The position numbers and the translations under genes are program-made. From assembly GCA_040882285.1 (NCBI GenBank), contig JBBEBQ010000025.1:124001-188000 (forward strand): a DNA stretch of 64,000 bases. The letters are read 5' to 3'. The stretch comes from Gemmatimonadaceae bacterium. Its GTDB lineage: Bacteria > Gemmatimonadota > Gemmatimonadetes > Gemmatimonadales > Gemmatimonadaceae. Below are positions 16,951 through 25,801 of this stretch, piece by piece (the first letter of the stretch is position 1; each line of letters opens with the position of its first letter). The notes beneath the pieces are model-generated. The model was not told where the DNA came from and did not search any database. It saw only the letters and a list, made by a program, of their open reading frames with translations.

Positions 16951-17637
16951 GTGTCCGCCGGCGCGCTCGTCGTCTTCGAAGGCGCGGAGGGAGTCGGTAA
17001 GTCCACGCAGGTGGATTTGCTGCTGCGCCGCCTCCAGGACGCCGGCATCGCAGCCGTCTCGTTCCGCGAGCCCGGGGGCACCGCCGTCGGCGACCGGATC
17101 CGTGAGATACTGCTCCGCCCGGGTAACGTGATTTCGCCGGCCACAGAGGCGCTGTTGTTCATGGCTTCGCGCGCGGAGCTGTGCGAGCGCGAGATTGCGC
17201 CGGCGGTCGCGGCCGGGAAAATCGTCGTGCTCGACCGGTTCTTCCTCTCGACTTACGCGTATCAGATCGCGGGACGCGGATTGCCCGAAGAGGATGTGCG
17301 CGGGGCCAACAAGCTCGCGACCGGCGGTCTGGTGCCCGATCTCACGGTCATCCTGGACTATCCCGTACGGAGCGGATTGGAACGCGCGAGCGGTCGCGGG
17401 AGTAGTGACCGGATGGAGCAGCTCGACGCTGAATTTCACGAGCGGATCGGCCGGGCTTTCGCGACGTTCGCGACCGACGAGTGGTCGGCGGAGCACCCGG
17501 AGTGCGGCCGGATCGTGAGCGTGGACGCCCGCGGCAGCGCGGAGGAGGTGGCCGCTCGCGTCGCCGACGCGCTGGCGGACAATCTTCCCGACAGATTCTG
17601 GATGTTACGGCAACCGGAGCACAGTGGACTTTCTTAG
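16951..17637 (+). CDS. tmk: Thymidylate kinase
   Basis: Phosphorylates dTMP to dTDP. The 228 residues contain the P-loop FEGAEGVGKSTQ, FREPGGTAVGDRIRE (substrate region), LDRFFLSTYAYQ (the DRY/DRF-type motif) and a lid-like SGRGSSDRME. Start GTG 16951 gives the expected N-terminus just before the P-loop strand. The 3' end overlaps the protease gene by 14 bases. Confidence 0.95.
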   Translation: MSAGALVVFEGAEGVGKSTQVDLLLRRLQDAGIAAVSFREPGGTAVGDRIREILLRPGNVISPATEALLFMASRAELCEREIAPAVAAGKIVVLDRFFLSTYAYQIAGRGLPEEDVRGANKLATGGLVPDLTVILDYPVRSGLERASGRGSSDRMEQLDAEFHERIGRAFATFATDEWSAEHPECGRIVSVDARGSAEEVAARVADALADNLPDRFWMLRQPEHSGLS

Positions 17638-19258
17638 GCGGCTTCGCGGCGATCAGGCGTATCGCACCGGCCTCGTCGCGGTCGTATTCCTGATCGCGAT
17701 CGTCGCCGGCGGCGCGCTCGTGCATCGCGGCGCGCGCGGCGGCCCGCCCACGGCGTACGAAGCCGCGCGCCTGTACGACAACGTCAAGGCGCATATCGCG
17801 CGCGACTACGTGGATTCCATCGGCGAGGAGCAGCTCTACAGGATGTCGGTGGACGGCCTGCTGTACGAGCTCGGCGATCCGTACTCGCGCTTCCTCTCGA
17901 GCGAGCGCGCCTTGCGGCTGTCGGAGTCCACGAGCGGGAACTACGTCGGCGTCGGGATGCAGGTGGACATTCGCGACGGCTGGATCATCGTCATCGCTCC
18001 GCTGCCGGGGAGCCCCGCCGAGCGCGCGGGCTTGCAGACCGGCGACCGGATCCTGGAGATCAACGGCAAGTCCACGTTCAACTGGACGTCCGAGGAGGCG
18101 TCGCGCGCGCTGCGCGGGCCGGAAGGGAGCCCGGTGTCCGTGGTTGTTGACCGCGTGAACTTCGAGCAGCCGCTGATGCTCCGCTTCACCCGCGGCCGTG
18201 TGCACCAGAACGCTGTGCGCCGCTCCGCGATGGTGGCGCCGGGCGTCGGCTACATAGATCTCAAGATCTTCACCGATTCCACTGCCGACGAGGTCGAGCG
18301 CGCGGTCCGCGAGCTGATGGGCGCGGGGATGAAGACGCTCATCCTCGATCTGCGCGTGAACCCGGGCGGGTTACTGCACCAGGGCGTCAAGGTCGCCGAT
18401 CTCTTCCTCGACCAGGGCGATCCGATCGTGCGGATCCGCGGGCGCACGCCGGACGCGAACCGCGACTTCGTGGACAGCGCGGCGCAGTCGTGGCCGCAGC
18501 TTCCGCTGGTGGTACTCGTGGATCGGCGCAGCGCGAGCGCGTCGGAGATCGTCGCGGGTGCGCTGCAGGATCTCGACCGCGCCGCGATCATCGGCCAGCC
18601 GACGTACGGGAAGGGCAGCGCGCAGACGGTCTTTCCGATGGCCGCCGAGCACACCGGCGCCGTCAAGCTGACGACCGCGAGGTGGTACACGCCGCTCGGC
18701 CGCACGATCGCGCAACCGTCCGAGCGCGCCTCGCCGCTGCTCGAAGAGTCCGAGAAGAAGCGCACCCGCTTCAGAAGCATGGGTGGGCGGACGATCCTCG
18801 GCGGCGGCGGGATCGTCCCCGATGCGCTGGCGGGCGACACCGCCGAAGCGCCGCAGGCGGCCGAGCTGTTGCGCCAGCTCGGACCGAACGTGCGCCGGTT
18901 CAGGGACGCCATCACCGATTACGCACTGGGAGCGAAGCGCGCGGGCAACGGAATCGCTCCGGGCTTCGTGGTCACGCAGCCGATGCTCGATGACCTGTGG
19001 AACCGGATGCGGCAGCGGGGCATCGACGTGCCGAAGGTCATCTACGACGACGCCGCGCAGTACGTCAGCCGCGTGCTCGGCTACGAGATAGCGCGGTACG
19101 TGCTCGGACCCGAAGCCGAGTTTCACCGGCGCGCGGCGGACGACGCGGTGATCATGGCCGCGCTGAGCGCGATCAACGGCGCGCGCGACGCGCGCGACCT
19201 GGTGCAGCGGGTGGAGGCGATGGGCGCGGACGCAGAGAAGCAAGCGCTGCGGGAATGA
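17624..19258 (+). CDS. Carboxy-terminal processing protease (S41, CtpA/Tsp type)
   Basis: A 544-residue S41 peptidase anchored by one N-terminal membrane helix (LVAVVFLIAIVAGGALV), catalytic part in the periplasm. Order: helix, PDZ domain (GVGMQVDIRDGWIIVIAPL, then GSPAERAGLQTGDRILEING), then the peptidase core with SASASEIVAGALQD (Ser nucleophile) and GQPTYGKGSAQTVFP (Lys base). A ~170-residue C-terminal extension follows. Family members trim C-termini of envelope proteins. GTG 17624 was chosen since it precedes the membrane helix. Its TGA overlaps the next ATG. Confidence 0.93.
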   Translation: MDFLRRLRGDQAYRTGLVAVVFLIAIVAGGALVHRGARGGPPTAYEAARLYDNVKAHIARDYVDSIGEEQLYRMSVDGLLYELGDPYSRFLSSERALRLSESTSGNYVGVGMQVDIRDGWIIVIAPLPGSPAERAGLQTGDRILEINGKSTFNWTSEEASRALRGPEGSPVSVVVDRVNFEQPLMLRFTRGRVHQNAVRRSAMVAPGVGYIDLKIFTDSTADEVERAVRELMGAGMKTLILDLRVNPGGLLHQGVKVADLFLDQGDPIVRIRGRTPDANRDFVDSAAQSWPQLPLVVLVDRRSASASEIVAGALQDLDRAAIIGQPTYGKGSAQTVFPMAAEHTGAVKLTTARWYTPLGRTIAQPSERASPLLEESEKKRTRFRSMGGRTILGGGGIVPDALAGDTAEAPQAAELLRQLGPNVRRFRDAITDYALGAKRAGNGIAPGFVVTQPMLDDLWNRMRQRGIDVPKVIYDDAAQYVSRVLGYEIARYVLGPEAEFHRRAADDAVIMAALSAINGARDARDLVQRVEAMGADAEKQALRE

Positions 19259-20130
19259 GCGAACGGGTATTCATCGTCGGCGCGGGCCGGGTCGGACAGG
19301 GACTCGCCCGCGCTTTTCGCAGCGCCGGCGTCGAGATCGTGGGCGTGCACGGCAAGCGCGCCGCGGCGGGCGCGACGTCGCACGGAGCGCTGCCCGCGGA
19401 CATCGCGCGCGCGAACACCGTGATCCTCGCGGTGCGCGACGATCAGATCGAGGCCGCGCTGGACCAGGTGCTCGGTGGAGCGGTGTACAGCTCGTCGGAG
19501 GCGCTCACGAGCGGGACGGTGATCCTGCATACCAGCGGGACGGCGGAGCCGGCCGGCTTCGAAGTGATCGACGACCGCGGGCTGTACGGCGGGACGTTCC
19601 ATCCGCTCGTGCCATTTCTCGATCCCGACCGCGCGCCCGAGCTGCTGCGCGGAGCGTGGGTGGGAATCGACGGGCACTCGGATGCGCGGTCCACGTCGCG
19701 GCGGCTCGCCGGGCACGTGGGCGCGCGCACGATCGACATTCCCGCTGGCGGCAAGCCGACCTACCACGCGGCCGCGGTATTTTCGGCGAACTTTCCGATC
19801 GTGCTCGCGGCGATTGCGGCGGAGCTGATGGAGAGCATCGGGGTCGGGTCGAAGAGCGCGGAGTCGGCGGTGCACTCGCTGATGACAGGGGCACTGGCGA
19901 ATGCGGCGGGGAAGTCGCCGGAGGAGGCGCTGACGGGGCCGGTGGTCCGGGGGGACGCAGTGATGGTGCGGAAGCATCTCGAGGCGCTGGCGGGGGATGA
20001 TCGCGCGCTCGGAGTTTACCGGCGGTTGTCTTTGGCGGCTTTGAGGATGGCGAAGGAGAGGGGGACGGATCCAGTCGCTTTGGCTCAGATCGAGAGGGCG
20101 CTGGTTCCGGGAAGGACAGTATCAAGGTAG
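19255..20130 (+). CDS. DUF2520 Rossmann-fold protein
   Basis: A 291-residue protein with an NAD(P)-binding N-terminus (VFIVGAGRVGQGLARAF) and a C-terminal helical domain (GGKPTYHAAAVFSANFPIVL, AVHSLMTGALANAAGKSPEEALTGPVVRGD). This is the DUF2520 architecture, related to ketopantoate-reductase and ProC-like dehydrogenases. The substrate is unknown. The start ATG overlaps the protease stop (ATGA). The gene ends before convergent element H7-3. Confidence 0.88.
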   Translation: MSERVFIVGAGRVGQGLARAFRSAGVEIVGVHGKRAAAGATSHGALPADIARANTVILAVRDDQIEAALDQVLGGAVYSSSEALTSGTVILHTSGTAEPAGFEVIDDRGLYGGTFHPLVPFLDPDRAPELLRGAWVGIDGHSDARSTSRRLAGHVGARTIDIPAGGKPTYHAAAVFSANFPIVLAAIAAELMESIGVGSKSAESAVHSLMTGALANAAGKSPEEALTGPVVRGDAVMVRKHLEALAGDDRALGVYRRLSLAALRMAKERGTDPVALAQIERALVPGRTVSR

Positions 20131-20173
20131 GAGCCGGCATCGTCCGCCTTTAGGCTCCGAACCGGGGGCTGGC

Positions 20174-20466
20174 AGAATCCGGGCCGTGAGCCGTGAGCAG
20201 TCAGCTCTCAGCGGTCAGACAACTGAGATTTGGACAGATCTTGCTAGACATCAGTATCAAGTCAACAGGGGAGGTGGAGTACCAACTTCAGCTTGCGCGG
20301 GATTTTGGGCTCGTCTCGGACCGCAACTGGAGATCGCTGGCAGAAGATGCGATCGAAGTACGGCGAATGCTGGTCGGTCTTCGCAAGAAAGTGTTACGGG
20401 ATCTGTCTCAGAAGCAGTTGTCTGACAGCTGACTTCTGACTGCTTCGAGCTCACAGCCCGGATTCC
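20174..20466. repeat. Heptamer hairpin element H7-3, carrying a truncated S23 gene
   Basis: About 290 bp bounded by AGAATCCGGGCCGTGAGC on the left and the reverse complement of GGAATCCGGGCTGTGAGC on the right (16 of 18 matching). Inner arm words (GTGAGCA, GTCAGCT, GGTCAGACAACTG) also pair across the element. It lies between two convergent genes. The termini match those of H7-6 and H7-10. Confidence 0.85.
20193..20432 (+). pseudogene. Truncated four-helix-bundle (S23-type) gene
   Basis: The open frame codes 79 residues. The part STGEVEYQLQLARDFGLVSD and the following helix match the C-terminal half of S23/TIGR02436 proteins; compare SASESDYHLLLARDLGYLAP in the intact copy at 48442-48828. The first two helices (the VWQ and SIPANIAEG regions) are missing. 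The frame begins in the left arm of H7-3 and its stop codon lies in the right arm. It is probably a deletion derivative, although a short protein could still be made. Confidence 0.75.
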
Positions 20467-20490
20467 AGTGAGCCGCGCTCGTGGGGTTGC

Positions 20491-21159
20491 CTACTGTCGC
20501 CCGAGCTGTCCCTGATCTATCACCCTCACCCCTCTCGGCGGCGTGAACCGGAACGCCGACGCCGGCACCGCAACATTCGCCTGAATCGAAGTCAGCGTCA
20601 CGTTCCGCACCAACCCGCTCGGCTCCGTCACCTCGAATCTCCTCACGAGCGAATTCCGCGTATCTATCCAAACCTTCGCCTTCGTGAAAGTCTCGCGGCC
20701 CTTCGGCGTCAGCAGCACCACTATCGTCGCCCGCCCGCCGACCGTCGCCGTCCCGCCGTCCGCGATATTGAACCGCGACCTCGGCGACCGCAGCAGCTGC
20801 GACGCGGGATCGAGCCGCTCGGCCTCGCTTCCACCGGGCCTCATCTTCATCACCTGTCCGGGAGTCGTGCTCGGCAGGTACACCCACACCGCGCTTCCGT
20901 CGGCGATGATCTTGTCGCCCGCTGGATCGGTGAAGGTGATCGCCAGTAGATCCGGCGCCTTCCGCAGCACCTGGCCGCGCGCGTTGATCCGGTTCCCGGT
21001 CAGCGGGTTGGTGATGACCTGGGTGAATTGCACCTTCGCGGTGCGCATTTTGGCGTGCTCCGCGGCCGCGCGATCCACTAGATCGCCAAGCGATTGAGCT
21101 GGCAGGCCGGAGGCCGCGGCGGCACCGAGGGCGACGGAAAAAGCGATCGATTTGAGCAT
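20491..21159 (-). CDS. LolA-like outer-membrane lipoprotein carrier
   Basis: A 222-residue periplasmic protein with signal peptide (AFSVALGAAAASGLPAQ) and LolA-type beta half-barrel sequence: TAKVQFTQVITNPLTG, GQVLRKAPDLLAITFTDPAG, DKIIADGSAVWVYLPST. LolA carries lipoproteins from the inner to the outer membrane. Together with lnt this supports a diderm envelope. Homology is at family level; it could be a LolA-like protein with another cargo. It is convergent with the DUF2520 gene across H7-3. Confidence 0.85.
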   Translation of the reverse strand: MLKSIAFSVALGAAAASGLPAQSLGDLVDRAAAEHAKMRTAKVQFTQVITNPLTGNRINARGQVLRKAPDLLAITFTDPAGDKIIADGSAVWVYLPSTTPGQVMKMRPGGSEAERLDPASQLLRSPRSRFNIADGGTATVGGRATIVVLLTPKGRETFTKAKVWIDTRNSLVRRFEVTEPSGLVRNVTLTSIQANVAVPASAFRFTPPRGVRVIDQGQLGRQ

Positions 21160-21175
21160 GACGAGAGGTACCCTG

Positions 21176-22219
21176 CTAGACGCGTACCGTTCCGGCGGGC
21201 TGGGTTATCTCGCGGCCGATGGCGGCCGCCACTCCGCGCAGCTCTTCCATCAGCGCGGAGAACTGCTCGGGATACAGCGACTGCGCTCCGTCCGAGAGCG
21301 CCCGCTCGGGCTCCGGATGCACCTCGAGCAACAAGCCGTCCGCGCCCGCGGCGAGCGCGGCCCGCGCCATGGGCCCGACCATGTCGCGCCGCCCGGTGCC
21401 GTGGCTCGGGTCTGCCACGATCGGCAGGTGCGACAGTTGATGCACGGTCGGTATGGCGGTGAGATCGAGCATGTTGCGCGTCGCCGTGTCGAAGGTGCGA
21501 ACGCCGCGCTCGCACAGGATCACCTGCGTGTTTCCTTCGGCCAGGATGTACTCCGCGCTCAGCAGCAGGTCGTGGATGGTCGCCGCCATGCCGCGCTTGA
21601 GCAGCACCGGCTTGCCGATCCGCCCCACGGTCTTGAGCAGGGAATAGTTCTGCATGTTCCGCGCGCCGATCTGAATGCAGTCGGCGACCTCGGCCACCAG
21701 GTGCGCGCCCTCGTCGTCCATCGCCTCCGTCACGATCGCCAGCCCGGTCTCCCGCTTCGCCACGGCGAGCAGCTCGAGACCCTGCTTGCCGAGCCCCTGG
21801 AACGAGTACGGCGAGCTGCGCGGCTTGTACGCGCCCCCGCGCAACGCGCTCGCGCCGGCGTCGCGCACCGCGCGCGCCGCGGCGATGATCTGCCGCTCGC
21901 CTTCGACCGAGCACGGCCCCGCCACGACCGGCGCCGTATCACCGCCGAACGAGACGCCGGGCGCGATCGTCACGATGGTGTTCTCCGGCCGCCACTCGCG
22001 CGACACCTGCTTGTACGGCTGGGTGACGTGAATGACCTGCGCGACGCCCGCGAGCGCCTCCAGCCGCGACGAATTGATCCGCCCGTCGTTGCCGACGATT
22101 CCCACCGCGGTCCGCTGCGCGCCCGGCATCGGGCGCGCCGAGTATCCCATCTCCTCGATGATCTCGACGACCCTGTCTATCTCGGCGCTCGTAGCGCCGT
22201 GCTTCATCACAACCAGCAT
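21176..22219 (-). CDS. aroF: 3-deoxy-7-phosphoheptulonate (DAHP) synthase with N-terminal ACT-like domain
   Basis: First step of the shikimate pathway: PEP plus erythrose-4-phosphate. The 347 residues comprise a ~90-residue ferredoxin/ACT-like regulatory domain ([20 protein letters not shown]) and the KDO8PS-like barrel of type I-beta DAHP synthases: [50 protein letters not shown]. Thermotoga-type enzymes of this build are inhibited by Tyr/Phe through that domain; the same is likely here. A weak hairpin (CGCTTT...AAAGCG) lies in the 60 bases between it and smc. Confidence 0.93.
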   Translation of the reverse strand: MLVVMKHGATSAEIDRVVEIIEEMGYSARPMPGAQRTAVGIVGNDGRINSSRLEALAGVAQVIHVTQPYKQVSREWRPENTIVTIAPGVSFGGDTAPVVAGPCSVEGERQIIAAARAVRDAGASALRGGAYKPRSSPYSFQGLGKQGLELLAVAKRETGLAIVTEAMDDEGAHLVAEVADCIQIGARNMQNYSLLKTVGRIGKPVLLKRGMAATIHDLLLSAEYILAEGNTQVILCERGVRTFDTATRNMLDLTAIPTVHQLSHLPIVADPSHGTGRRDMVGPMARAALAAGADGLLLEVHPEPERALSDGAQSLYPEQFSALMEELRGVAAAIGREITQPAGTVRV

Positions 22220-22279
22220 TCTATGCCGTTCGCTTTATGTAGTTAGGGCGCAGGCCGCAGTACGCAGCACAAAGCGCCG

Positions 22280-25200
22280 TTAAGCGACCAACGAAGCAGC
22301 GCTTTCGTCACGCGCCTCGGCCTCAGCCGCCTTGTCGCCGGTCAGCCGGACGCTCACGAGACTCGAAACCCCCGGCTCCTGCATCGTCACACCATACACC
22401 GCGTCCGCCGCTTCGGTAGTGGTCCGCGGGTTGTGCGTGATAACGATGAACTGGGTCTTCTTCTTGAACTCGTTCAGCATTCGCACGAACCGGCCGATGT
22501 TCTGGTCGTCCAGCGGCGCGTCCACCTCGTCCAGCAGGCAGAACGGGCTGGGCTTGTTGAGGAAGATCCCGAACAGCAGCGACAGCGCCACCAACGCGCG
22601 CTCACCGCTCGAGAGCAGGTGAATCCGCTGGGTCCGCTTGCCGCGCGGCGACGCGTGGATCTCGATGTCGCCCTCGAGCGGCGTGTCGGGATTCTCCAGC
22701 CGCAGATCGCACTCGCCGCCGCCGAACAGCGTGACGAAGATCCGCTTGAAGTTCTCCCGCACGGCGACGAACGTCGTCAGGAACAGATCGCGCGCGGTCA
22801 CGTCGATCTCGCGGATCGCCTGATGCAGCGACGCCTTGGCCGACGCGAGATCGGCGCGCTGCGCCGTGAGGAACTCGAGTCGCTTCGATTCCTCGTCGTG
22901 CTCCTCGATGGCCAGCGGGTTCACGGGCCCGAGCGCGTCGGCCTGCTCGCGCAGCGCGGCCGCCTCGGCGCGCAGCTCGTCGTCCGACAGCTCCAGCGGC
23001 TCCGCGGACGCCAGCAGCTCTTCGAGCGGCTTCCGCCACTCGATCTCGAGCCGCTCGCGGATGTTCGTCTGCTTCCCCGACAGCTCGCTGTGCCGCAGCT
23101 CCCCGGTGTGCAGCTCCTCCCGCGTGGCGTGCGCGCGGCGGCGAATCGCGTCCAGCTCGTGCTCCGCGCGGGTAAGGTCTTCGTCGGCGGTCTTCACCCC
23201 CAGCTCGGCCGCGGCCATCCGGGCCTCGACGTCCTTGTACGTGGCGTCGAGCGCCTCGAGATCCAGCCGCGACTTGGCGAGCTGCTCGCCGAGGTGCGCG
23301 TCGGACTGCGACAGCGTGGACAGCTCGCTCACCAGCGACTCCACGCGCGTGGACGCGGAGGCCAGCTTTTCATCGAGATGCCGCTCGCGGTCCTGCGCGA
23401 CCTGCAATCGCGCTTCGGCCTGCGCCTTCGCCACCTGGGCTTCGGTGCGACGGTCGCGCGCCGCTTCCTGCTTGCGCTCCGCGTCGACGAGCAGCTCGCG
23501 CGCGGCCGCGATCTCGGTGTCGCGCTCGCTGGTGTGCTCGCGCTGCGCCTGGAGCTGCGTGTCCACGCCCGTCATGCGCTTGCCCAACTCGCTCCGGCGC
23601 TCGTCGATTCGCGCGCGCGCGGCCGCGGCTTCCGCCAGCTCCCGCGCGGTGCGCTGGTGCTGCCGGTGCAGCTCGGAGAACCGGTCCTCGGCCTGCCGGG
23701 TGTCCCGCGTAGCGGTGGCGACGGCGGCGTTCGCGGTCTCGAGCACGGCCTCTGACGCCGCTAGCGAGTGCCGCGCCGCGCGTGACCGCGCCGACGATTC
23801 CGCGTGCCGCGCGCGCGCCTCCGTGAGCCGGTCGGCCAGCTCGCCAAGCTCGGCTTTGCGTCGCAATGGTCCCGGGCCCGCGAGCGCGCCCGGCAGCCAC
23901 ACCGCGCCGCGCGCATCCACGAACGCGGTTCCTTCGCCGATCGGTCTCGTGCCGCCGAGCAGAGCCCGCACCCAGCGATCCGCCGGCGCGGCCGGAGTGA
24001 CGCTGCGCAGCAGCTCGTCCGCTTCCTGCGACGACGCGACATCCGGCGCGCGGTCAACGGGCAAGAGGAGCAGGGGGCCGGGGTTGGCGCGCAGGTGCCA
24101 CTCGCGCACGGCGTCGGCGACGCCCGCGTCGCGCACGAGCACCGCGTGCACGCCCGCGCCGAGGAACCTCTCGACGAGTCCGGCGGCGGCCGTGCCCGCG
24201 GTGATGAAATCGCTGAGCGGTCCGAGAATCGCGCCGGCGCCGAACTGCTCGCGCTCCTCCAGCAGACGCGCGGCGGCGGGCGCGAGCCCGACGCGCTCGC
24301 TCTCGAGCGCCTCCAGCGCGTGCATCCGCGCTTCCATCGCAGTCTGCTCTTCGCCCACGCTCAGCATCTCCGCGCGCGCGAGCGCCTCGGAGTCGCGCGC
24401 AATACGCACGGACGCCTCCGCTTCGGCGGCGGTGGCTTCGGCCGCGGCGAGCTCCGTGCGCGCTATCTCGAGGCCGTCGCGCGCGGAATTCATCTCGCGC
24501 TCCAGCCCGCCCGCGGTCTCGCGCAGTTGTTGCTCTTCCTGCGACAGCGCCACGAGCCGCTGCTCCAGCTCGCCCAGCTCCCGCTCGGCCGCGTCGCGGT
24601 CCAGCGTAAGGCGGTGCAGATGCTCAGACAGATCGCGAGCCTTCCGCTCGGCGGCCTCGAGCGACGCGCGCGCGGCGGCAAGCGCGCCGCGGACTTCTTC
24701 CTCGGCACCGACTTCCTTCTGCACCGCGTCGATCGCTTCGGTCAGCTCGTACTCCAGCTGCGCGCGCTCTTCCGCCGACCGCGCGCGCTCGGCCGCTACG
24801 CGCTCCGCGACCGCGCCGCCCTCGCGGTGCTCCTGCTCCGCCTTCTCCCGCCGCATGAGCGCATGCCGCTGCCGCTCTTCCGCGACCATGATCTCGCGCC
24901 GCAGCGAGTCGAGCGCGTCGCGCTGCTCGGTGGCCAGCCGCGTCAGCTCGGCGCGCTGAGCTTCGGTCGCCGCGCGCAGGCCGTGCGCGGCGTCGCGCGC
25001 GGCTTCGGCGCGAGTGACCTCCGCTTCCGCCAGCGGCGCGGCCTCGCGCAGCCCGGCGACTTTGGCGCCGAGGTCGGCGAACTCTCCGTGCCACGACGCC
25101 ATCTCGCGCGCGGCCAGCGCGATCTCGACCGTGAATCGCCGCTTCGAGATCTCCTCCGCGCGCTCGGCTTTCTTTCGCTGCCGCGCCAGCGACCGCACCT

Positions 25201-25801
25201 GCGACTGCACTTCGCTCAGCAGGTCGTCGAGCCGCGAGAGATCGACCGTGGTCTCCTCGAGGCGCCGCTCAGCAGTGCGCTTGCGGTCGCGGTACAGGCT
25301 GACGCCCGCGGCTTCCTCGAACAGCTCGCGGCGCTCGTCGGGCTTGTCGGACAGGAGCGCGTCGATCATGCGCGCTTCGATCACCACGCCGGCGTCCGCG
25401 CCGAGTCCGGTGCCGCGCATCATGTCGTGAATGTCGCGGAGGCGGCACGCCGAGCGGTTGAGGAAGTACTCGCTCTCGCCCGAGCGGCTCAGCCGCCGCG
25501 TCACGACGACTTCGCGGAACGGGACGTCGAGCCCGCCGTCGTCGTTCTCGAAGTGGAGCGAGACTTCGGCGATGTTGACCGGCCGGCGCGCGGACGACCC
25601 CTGGAAGATCACCTCTTCCATCTTGGCGCCGCGCAGCGCTCGCGCGCGCTGCTCGCCGAGCACCCAGCGCACCGCGTCGGACACGTTGGACTTGCCGCAT
25701 CCGTTCGGACCGACGATCGCGGTCACGCCCGGCTCGAAGCTGAACTCCGTCAGGTCGGCGAACGACTTGAATCCATGCAACTCGAGCTTGGTCAGCCGCA
25801 C
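22280..25801 (-). CDS. smc: Chromosome segregation protein SMC
   Basis: A 1173-residue SMC ATPase that compacts and aligns chromosomes with ScpA/B. Visible: Walker A GPNGCGKSN (residues 31-39), a long coiled coil rich in Ala, Glu and Arg, a hinge around residues 510-630 (GAILGPLSDFITAGTAA and following), a second coiled coil, then the ABC signature LLSSGERALVALSL and Walker B FCLLDEVDAPLDD. Start GTG 25801 overlaps the upstream gene's TAG (TAGTG). scpA/scpB are not in the window. Confidence 0.97.
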   Translation of the reverse strand: MRLTKLELHGFKSFADLTEFSFEPGVTAIVGPNGCGKSNVSDAVRWVLGEQRARALRGAKMEEVIFQGSSARRPVNIAEVSLHFENDDGGLDVPFREVVVTRRLSRSGESEYFLNRSACRLRDIHDMMRGTGLGADAGVVIEARMIDALLSDKPDERRELFEEAAGVSLYRDRKRTAERRLEETTVDLSRLDDLLSEVQSQVRSLARQRKKAERAEEISKRRFTVEIALAAREMASWHGEFADLGAKVAGLREAAPLAEAEVTRAEAARDAAHGLRAATEAQRAELTRLATEQRDALDSLRREIMVAEERQRHALMRREKAEQEHREGGAVAERVAAERARSAEERAQLEYELTEAIDAVQKEVGAEEEVRGALAAARASLEAAERKARDLSEHLHRLTLDRDAAERELGELEQRLVALSQEEQQLRETAGGLEREMNSARDGLEIARTELAAAEATAAEAEASVRIARDSEALARAEMLSVGEEQTAMEARMHALEALESERVGLAPAAARLLEEREQFGAGAILGPLSDFITAGTAAAGLVERFLGAGVHAVLVRDAGVADAVREWHLRANPGPLLLLPVDRAPDVASSQEADELLRSVTPAAPADRWVRALLGGTRPIGEGTAFVDARGAVWLPGALAGPGPLRRKAELGELADRLTEARARHAESSARSRAARHSLAASEAVLETANAAVATATRDTRQAEDRFSELHRQHQRTARELAEAAAARARIDERRSELGKRMTGVDTQLQAQREHTSERDTEIAAARELLVDAERKQEAARDRRTEAQVAKAQAEARLQVAQDRERHLDEKLASASTRVESLVSELSTLSQSDAHLGEQLAKSRLDLEALDATYKDVEARMAAAELGVKTADEDLTRAEHELDAIRRRAHATREELHTGELRHSELSGKQTNIRERLEIEWRKPLEELLASAEPLELSDDELRAEAAALREQADALGPVNPLAIEEHDEESKRLEFLTAQRADLASAKASLHQAIREIDVTARDLFLTTFVAVRENFKRIFVTLFGGGECDLRLENPDTPLEGDIEIHASPRGKRTQRIHLLSSGERALVALSLLFGIFLNKPSPFCLLDEVDAPLDDQNIGRFVRMLNEFKKKTQFIVITHNPRTTTEAADAVYGVTMQEPGVSSLVSVRLTGDKAAEAEARDESAASLVA

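Noticed and set aside
22225-22275. Words GCAGGCC, GCAGTAC, GCAGCAC between aroF and smc as a heptamer element
   Set aside because: Only three words and a weak 6-base hairpin; too little to include.
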